From an uncultured Flavobacteriales bacterium (GTDB lineage: Bacteria; Bacteroidota; Bacteroidia; Flavobacteriales_D; Sanyastnellaceae): 64,000 nucleotides of DNA. The DNA is taken from the NCBI GenBank assembly GCA_938082505.1, contig CALLLH010000014.1, forward strand, positions 82,425 through 146,424, read 5' to 3'. The translations under genes were made by a program, and so were the position numbers. Positions 59,460 to 64,000 of the stretch are shown in pieces. Each line of letters opens with the position of its first letter. Position 1 is the stretch's first letter. The notes beneath the pieces were generated by a model. It saw nothing but the letters and a program-made list of their open reading frames with translations. It was not told the origin of the DNA and searched no databases.

Positions 59460-61754
59460 ATGAGCCGATTCACCTCACACTCCATCGCCTGTTTGGCTCT
59501 GTTCATGTTCGGATGCGTGGCTTTGTCCCCTGCGCAGACATGCTCAGACTCCACCGCGTGCAACTACACGCTTGGGTCATCCAATTCCATTTACGGCTTG
59601 GACGTGGAAGTGGTCACGGTGCATGAAGGAGGACTGTTGGATGGCATGACGACTTATCGTCTGTTTTTCGTTTCAGCGCATCCGGACGATTTCGTGTCGG
59701 CTGTTTTCGGTGATTCCGAATCGCCACTGATGGTGCAGACTTCGACATCCTTTTTTCAGGATGCACTCGGAGGAGTCACCCCGAATGGAATCTTCTCGGC
59801 CCTTTATCCGTCCTTTCCGACGCTGCAATATGACAGTTGGGTGACCATTGGCATTGAGGGCGTTCCGGATGCGACGGCAGGGCAAGCGGATGTTCAAGTA
59901 GTGAGCTCAGCGGGCCAGAATTGGCAGTTGAACTTCGAGCCTGGTTTTGGTGCAGCGGGCAGTGATGTCATCATTGATGATTCCGATGGCGGCGCTTGGT
60001 TTACGCTCGCCGGACAGTCCAACGGAAATGTGGATGCTGATGGCCGAGTCTTGCTGGGGCAGTTCACAACCGATGGGGTGCTTTCGGGCATGGTCAACCT
60101 TCAGGTTTTTCCTGAAGGAGACCAATCAAATTATGTCACGACGACCTTGTCCATTGGCGGCGCTGAGGAGGAGTGCATCTATCCTACGACCTATTATGTA
60201 GACACGGATGGAGATGGTTTCGGAACGACGCCCGTTCTCCTTTGCGGACCCCAGGAAGGATATGCCACAGAAGGCGGGGATTGCAACGACAATACGGCGA
60301 TCGCATACCCGGGCAACCCCGTGGAGCTCATCGGTGATGGAATTGATGGGAATTGTGATGGAGCCGAGAGTTGTTTCCGTGATTTTGACGGGGATGGCTT
60401 CAGGAGTGACGATTCCGAAGACATCATCATCTCCTTGAACAACATCAACTGTTCGGAGGAAGGTGAGGCGTATGCCTATGACCCCATCGATTGTGATGAC
60501 AGCAATCCGGATTTGAACCTAGCTGATGCCGCGGGCAATTGCATTGAGTTGTCCTCTCCCGAAGAAGGGTGTGGAAATCCTGGAGCCTGCAATTATGACC
60601 CGGAAGCAGCGGAGGAAGAAGACAATTGTGAATTCCTGTCTTGTCGCGGTTGCTCCAATCCGGCAGCCTGCAACTATGACCCGGATGCGCAGATCCAAAC
60701 GGAGATCATCTGTGAATACCTGTCTTGCGCAGGCTGCACGGACCCCACGGCTACCAACTACAATCCCGAAGCTTTCATCGCGGATGATTCAGATTGTCTC
60801 TACTCGGGAATCCTGGCCATCGGCCCGTCGGTCATCAATTTCAACAATGTCGGCCCCGTCATGACCTATACCAATGAGGTGTACGCCTTGTTGCCGCCCG
60901 AAGCGATCCGGCTCAAGCGCGTCATGGGAGTGAAGGATGGCGAAGTGAGGTTGAGGATCGAGCCCTTCGGAGCTTTGTATCAATCGGAGATCTGTGGGGA
61001 TTGGATGCCTCACGATATGTTGGCCACGGTAGACGTGGACGGCGTGGAGTATACCAATGTGGACTGTCTGGCGGATTCCTGGTTTACCATAGGCGGCTCC
61101 GTGGGATCAGGTCCGGCATTGCTGCCCTTGGGTTTTGATCCGGTCGCCTTGGATGTCGCCGAGGCCTTCGACAGTGATCTCTTGCCGATGGCGGGAGATA
61201 CCCTTGGATGGGAAATCGAAGGAGAAACAGGTGGAGAGCCCACCAACCACTGTACTGAACTGTTGAACAGGCCAGGCTGTGCGAACTCCGTGCGGATTGC
61301 GCGGTTGACGATGCCACTTGGAGAAAGTTTCTTCTTCCAGGCAGGATTGACCTACACGGTAGCGGGGGCAGGAGAGCGTTCCATTACCGGGCAGGACTTC
61401 ACCGACGATTCCAGCATTTCCTCAGAAAGTGGCGGTGGTGGTGAAGCCGATTCGGACGATGCGGTCATCACGGATGGCGAGGCCAACATCGTCAACGGCT
61501 GTCTCGATGCCACGGCGTGCAATTACGACCCAAGCGCCAATGCGGACTCCGGCAACTGTGACTTCGACAGCTGTGCGGGATGCACCTACCCCGATGCGGA
61601 GAACTATGACGATACGAAGACAGTGGACGACGGGTCATGTACATTCTCGTTGACGAGCAATGCCTGTCCCTTCGACACGAACGGAGACGGTTTGATCGGT
61701 GCGACTGACCTCACGAACTTCCTTACGAGTTTTGATACCACCTGCCCTGAATGA
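59460..61754 (+). CDS. Secreted paralog with metal-binding motif, Cys-rich repeats and dockerin-like end
   Basis: 764 residues. Signal peptide (ACLALFMFGCVALSPAQ, possibly a lipobox MFGC). One unnamed module at about 45-225 (TYRLFF, FFQD, DSWVTIG, GRVLLGQFTTDG). Then a MopE-like putative metal-binding motif: DTDGDGFGTTP, GGDCNDN, PGNPVELIGDGIDGNCDG at about 245-300, and a second FDGDGFRSDD. Three Cys-rich repeats, a second beta-rich region of about 230 residues (DSWFTIGGSVG), two more repeats, and the end DTNGDGLIGATDLTNFL. Extracellular; function unknown. Confidence 0.82.
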   Translation: MSRFTSHSIACLALFMFGCVALSPAQTCSDSTACNYTLGSSNSIYGLDVEVVTVHEGGLLDGMTTYRLFFVSAHPDDFVSAVFGDSESPLMVQTSTSFFQDALGGVTPNGIFSALYPSFPTLQYDSWVTIGIEGVPDATAGQADVQVVSSAGQNWQLNFEPGFGAAGSDVIIDDSDGGAWFTLAGQSNGNVDADGRVLLGQFTTDGVLSGMVNLQVFPEGDQSNYVTTTLSIGGAEEECIYPTTYYVDTDGDGFGTTPVLLCGPQEGYATEGGDCNDNTAIAYPGNPVELIGDGIDGNCDGAESCFRDFDGDGFRSDDSEDIIISLNNINCSEEGEAYAYDPIDCDDSNPDLNLADAAGNCIELSSPEEGCGNPGACNYDPEAAEEEDNCEFLSCRGCSNPAACNYDPDAQIQTEIICEYLSCAGCTDPTATNYNPEAFIADDSDCLYSGILAIGPSVINFNNVGPVMTYTNEVYALLPPEAIRLKRVMGVKDGEVRLRIEPFGALYQSEICGDWMPHDMLATVDVDGVEYTNVDCLADSWFTIGGSVGSGPALLPLGFDPVALDVAEAFDSDLLPMAGDTLGWEIEGETGGEPTNHCTELLNRPGCANSVRIARLTMPLGESFFFQAGLTYTVAGAGERSITGQDFTDDSSISSESGGGGEADSDDAVITDGEANIVNGCLDATACNYDPSANADSGNCDFDSCAGCTYPDAENYDDTKTVDDGSCTFSLTSNACPFDTNGDGLIGATDLTNFLTSFDTTCPE

Positions 61755-61773
61755 TGGGAGCAAGGCCCTGAAT

Positions 61774-61781
61774 TACATTTG
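61774..61781 (+). promoter_or_regulatory. Candidate -7 box for the MFS permease
   Basis: TACATTTG, a perfect TAnnTTTG match, 20 bases after the previous stop. If used, the transcript would start within the hairpin at 61782-61811. Confidence 0.4.
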
Positions 61782-61811
61782 ATGCCCTCGGCCCTCCTCG
61801 GCCGGGGGCAT
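61782..61811 (+). terminator. Hairpin between the paralog and the MFS gene
   Basis: A 12-base stem with one G-T pair (61782-61793 and 61800-61811) and a CTCCTC loop, followed by TTTCATTT. It is either a weak terminator for the paralog gene or a 5' leader structure of the MFS permease. Confidence 0.5.
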
Positions 61812-61827
61812 TTCATTTCGCGACGCC

Positions 61828-63180
61828 ATGAGCACCAAAAGGCTTTCGTTCTGGGAGATCTGGAACATGAGTTTCGGATTTCTCGGAATTCAATTCGGTT
61901 TTGCCCTGCAGGGGGGCAACATGTCCCGCATCTTCCAGACGTTGGGCGCCTCCAAGGATGACATCCCCCTGCTTTGGATCGCCGCTCCGCTCACAGGGTT
62001 GCTCGTACAGCCCGTCATCGGCTACCTCAGCGACAGGACCTGGCACCCCAGATGGGGCAGGCGCAGGCCCTTTTTCCTGCTCGGTGCCGTCCTGAGCTCA
62101 CTGGCGCTTTTTTTCATGCCCTACAGCTCCGCTTTGTGGATGGCGGCCGGCTTCCTCTGGATCCTCGATGCGAGCATCAACATCAGCATGGAGCCTTTCA
62201 GGGCGCTGGTGGCCGACAAGTTGCCCGAGGAACAGCGCAGCTATGGATTCGTATTGCAGACCCTCATCATCGGCATCGGCACATGGGTGGCGTCCAACCT
62301 CCCTTGGTTTGTAACCTGGCTGGGTGCATCCAATGATGCTGCGGCCGGAGAGATTCCACAGAGTGTTTATGTCTCCTTCGCCATTGGAGCCTTCGTCTTC
62401 ATGGCGAGCATACTCTTTACGGTCTTCACGACCACGGAGGAGCCCCCCGTGGATTTGGCGGCATTTGAGCGTGAAAAGGCGGAGACCAGAGGTGTGCTGA
62501 GTGGTTTGGGAGACATTGGAGCGTTCATGGCCAGCATGCCGCGGATCATGGTGAAGCTCGGAGCGGTCCAGTTCTTCAGTTGGTTTGCTTTTTTCACGAT
62601 GTGGTCCTTTGCGACGCCGGCATTGACGGAGCATGTGTTTGGTGCCCCCTTGCCTGAGGAGGGAGTGGAGGGGTATGAAGTCTTGAATGCGGCCTACAAT
62701 GAGGCCGCCAATGCTGTTTCCAGTGCCATGGGCATCTATGGCCTGAGCAGCATGGCCTTTGCCTTGTTGCTTTCACTGTGGACAAGCCGACGGGGTTTGG
62801 ATCGAAGGATGACCCACCTGTTCAGTCTGGTGCTCGGGGGAATCGGGTTTTTCACCATGGCGCAATGGGGGCCCGAATCAACGTCGAACCTGAGCATCAG
62901 TTTCGCGTTGATCGGAATAGCCTGGGGCAGCATCCTGAGTATGCCCTATGCCATGCTTTCCGGCGCGATACCAGCGGATCGGATGGGCGTTGGAATGGGG
63001 GTGTTCAATATGTTCATCGTGATTCCACAGATTGTGGCAGCGTTGGGTGGAATCAACTGGGCGTACAAGACCCTGCTTGGGGGTGAGATCATTCAGACAA
63101 TGGTGCTCGCAGGGCTCAGCCTGGTCGTTGCGGGGTTGCTCAATCTTGTAATCCGACCATCAGACATGCTTGAATCCTGA
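61828..63180 (+). CDS. MFS transporter, SLC45/maltose-sucrose type
   Basis: 450 residues, about 12 membrane helices. The N-terminal MSFGFLGIQFGFALQGGNMSRIFQ (split 14-38) and VQPVIGYLSDRTW..GRRRPF match disaccharide permeases of the SLC45 type, which import maltose or sucrose. Substrate inferred only from family. Single gene; upstream hairpin and -7 box precede it. Confidence 0.88.
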   Translation: MSTKRLSFWEIWNMSFGFLGIQFGFALQGGNMSRIFQTLGASKDDIPLLWIAAPLTGLLVQPVIGYLSDRTWHPRWGRRRPFFLLGAVLSSLALFFMPYSSALWMAAGFLWILDASINISMEPFRALVADKLPEEQRSYGFVLQTLIIGIGTWVASNLPWFVTWLGASNDAAAGEIPQSVYVSFAIGAFVFMASILFTVFTTTEEPPVDLAAFEREKAETRGVLSGLGDIGAFMASMPRIMVKLGAVQFFSWFAFFTMWSFATPALTEHVFGAPLPEEGVEGYEVLNAAYNEAANAVSSAMGIYGLSSMAFALLLSLWTSRRGLDRRMTHLFSLVLGGIGFFTMAQWGPESTSNLSISFALIGIAWGSILSMPYAMLSGAIPADRMGVGMGVFNMFIVIPQIVAALGGINWAYKTLLGGEIIQTMVLAGLSLVVAGLLNLVIRPSDMLES

Positions 63181-63386
63181 TGAATCGAAAAGAAATTTGC
63201 AGACGTCGACCTTCATCGATTATACGCGAAGTGCAAAGTGGATGCGGAATTTGAGGGCATGCTTAAAGAGACTCCTGCTCGAAAATCTCCACATCGTTCC
63301 CCAGAAATGGGGCTTGGTGTATGAAGTACACCTTCGCGGTCTATATTGGTCGCCTATTGGAAGAACCAACTTGTAACCACAACACA

Positions 63387-64000
63387 ATGCGCAACATTTT
63401 GCTGCTCAGCATGGCGGTATTCGGCTTCGGTCTGGTACAAGCCCAAGATTGCACCGGTGCGGATCACACGGTCCTGGCAGGTAGCTACTATTACACGCCT
63501 GCCTCTTTGACGGTCACGGCAGGGGAGACGATTGCTTTTTTGAATGAAGCCGGGTTCCACGACGTAAACGGAGTGGCCAGCTCTACGGGTGCCACATGGA
63601 GCAACCCCGAGTCCTTTTCCTTGTCCGCGAACAGCGGTTCGTCAGGCGGTGTTTGTATGGGCACGGTCACGCTCAACACGCCGGGCACCTACCAATATGA
63701 CTGCAGCATCGGGTCCCATGCCTCACTTGGCATGGTGGGAACGATCATCGTGGAAGCCGCTGCGACCAGCAACAGTCCGACGGACAATGCAGCAGACCCC
63801 ACATTGGATGCAACGGACGTAGCTTCCATCTATGGTGGTGCCTACACCAGTATTGCCACCAATTTCAATCCTTTCTGGGGCCAGTCCGGAAGTGTGAATA
63901 CCGACTTCGATCCTGGAACGGGCAACCTGGTGTTGCTCTATTCCAACTTGAACTATCAAGGGACGGACATCGCAGCAACGAACTTGGCGTCGATGACCCA
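63387..64000 (+). CDS. Secreted cupredoxin-domain protein (3' end beyond window)
   Basis: At least 204 residues; the frame runs off the right edge. Signal peptide ending near LVQAQ. Residues 25-123 form a plastocyanin/azurin-like cupredoxin with a full type 1 copper set: His58 (GFHDV), Cys106, His111 and Met116 in YDCSIGSHASLGMVG. From about 145 a second domain begins (DVASIYGGAYTSIA, WGQSG, LLYSNLNYQGT), a type I remember from other secreted proteins of marine Bacteroidota, often in tandem. Probably a cell-surface or periplasmic electron-transfer or copper protein. The 206 bases upstream (63181-63386) contain two small hairpins (63299-63312, 63316-63332) and no gene. Confidence 0.85.
   Translation, partial: MRNILLLSMAVFGFGLVQAQDCTGADHTVLAGSYYYTPASLTVTAGETIAFLNEAGFHDVNGVASSTGATWSNPESFSLSANSGSSGGVCMGTVTLNTPGTYQYDCSIGSHASLGMVGTIIVEAAATSNSPTDNAADPTLDATDVASIYGGAYTSIATNFNPFWGQSGSVNTDFDPGTGNLVLLYSNLNYQGTDIAATNLASMT

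Noticed and set aside
63170..63376. 68-codon frame between the MFS and cupredoxin genes
   Set aside because: Starts inside the MFS gene, has no recognisable feature, and would overlap the cupredoxin promoter region.
1..64000. tRNA, rRNA, CRISPR array, replication origin
   Set aside because: No cloverleaf-like segment, rRNA stretch, regularly spaced direct repeats, or DnaA-box cluster was recognised in the intergenic gaps, which are mostly under 200 bases.

Overview
The window is a gene-dense chromosomal segment of a GC-rich (roughly 60% by eye) member of the Bacteroidota, most likely a marine Flavobacteriales-type organism. The lineage call rests on several signs: a PorQ component of the type IX secretion system (T9SS) in a lon-porQ-cmk arrangement; a surface protein ending in a gliding-motility/CHU_C-type sorting domain; secreted proteins with cysteine-rich GCTxPxAxNY repeats; a ribBA gene whose GTP cyclohydrolase II half has lost its zinc cysteines; a fused E1 alpha-beta 2-oxoacid dehydrogenase; almost no Shine-Dalgarno sites; and many TAnnTTTG promoter -7 boxes. 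I found no tRNA, rRNA, CRISPR array, transposase or phage gene.

Layout. 1-8.5 kb: mutS2, miaA and a pRiA4b ORF-3-like gene (minus strand), a small TPR membrane protein, the fused E1 dehydrogenase and a COG2509-type flavoprotein. 8.5-17.4 kb: a cell-envelope block with a TSP3/SPOR outer-membrane protein, a DAO-type oxidase, a large periplasmic repeat/coiled-coil protein and a secreted esterase fused to a beta-helix-like region. 17.5-20.2 kb: a cation-chloride-cotransporter-like permease followed by aroQ. 20.2-30.3 kb: a long minus-strand block, GlmU-like nucleotidyltransferase > lon > porQ > cmk > GH3/beta-lactamase fusion lipoprotein > bshA > small membrane protein, with several overlapping junctions. 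30.4-32 kb: a MerR/B12-binding regulator carrying the CarH signature, then an ECF sigma factor with TTGAACA half-sites in front of it. 32-41.5 kb: the T9SS-secreted surface protein, a FucP-like sugar transporter, small genes, aat, a Nudix hydrolase and an acyl-CoA carboxylase beta subunit. 41.6-44.5 kb: a complete three-gene FecCD-type metal-chelate ABC importer. 44.6-57.5 kb: housekeeping genes (metallophosphoesterase, ettA-gluQ, xerD with neighbours, rpmE2, ribBA, def, fba, pgi). 57.5-64 kb: two tandem paralogous secreted proteins built from an unnamed beta-rich module plus Cys-rich repeats, an SLC45-like MFS sugar permease, and a cupredoxin-domain protein cut by the right edge.

The points most worth following up are: (i) a CarH/LitR-like B12 photoreceptor candidate directly upstream of an ECF sigma gene; (ii) a recurrent TAnnTTTG-N4/5-ATG architecture that predicts leaderless transcripts and also fixes several start codons; (iii) the unnamed secreted module shared by the 57.5-61.8 kb paralogs and their shared upstream sequence; and (iv) a possible 35-residue peptide gene followed by its own terminator at 51.6-51.8 kb.
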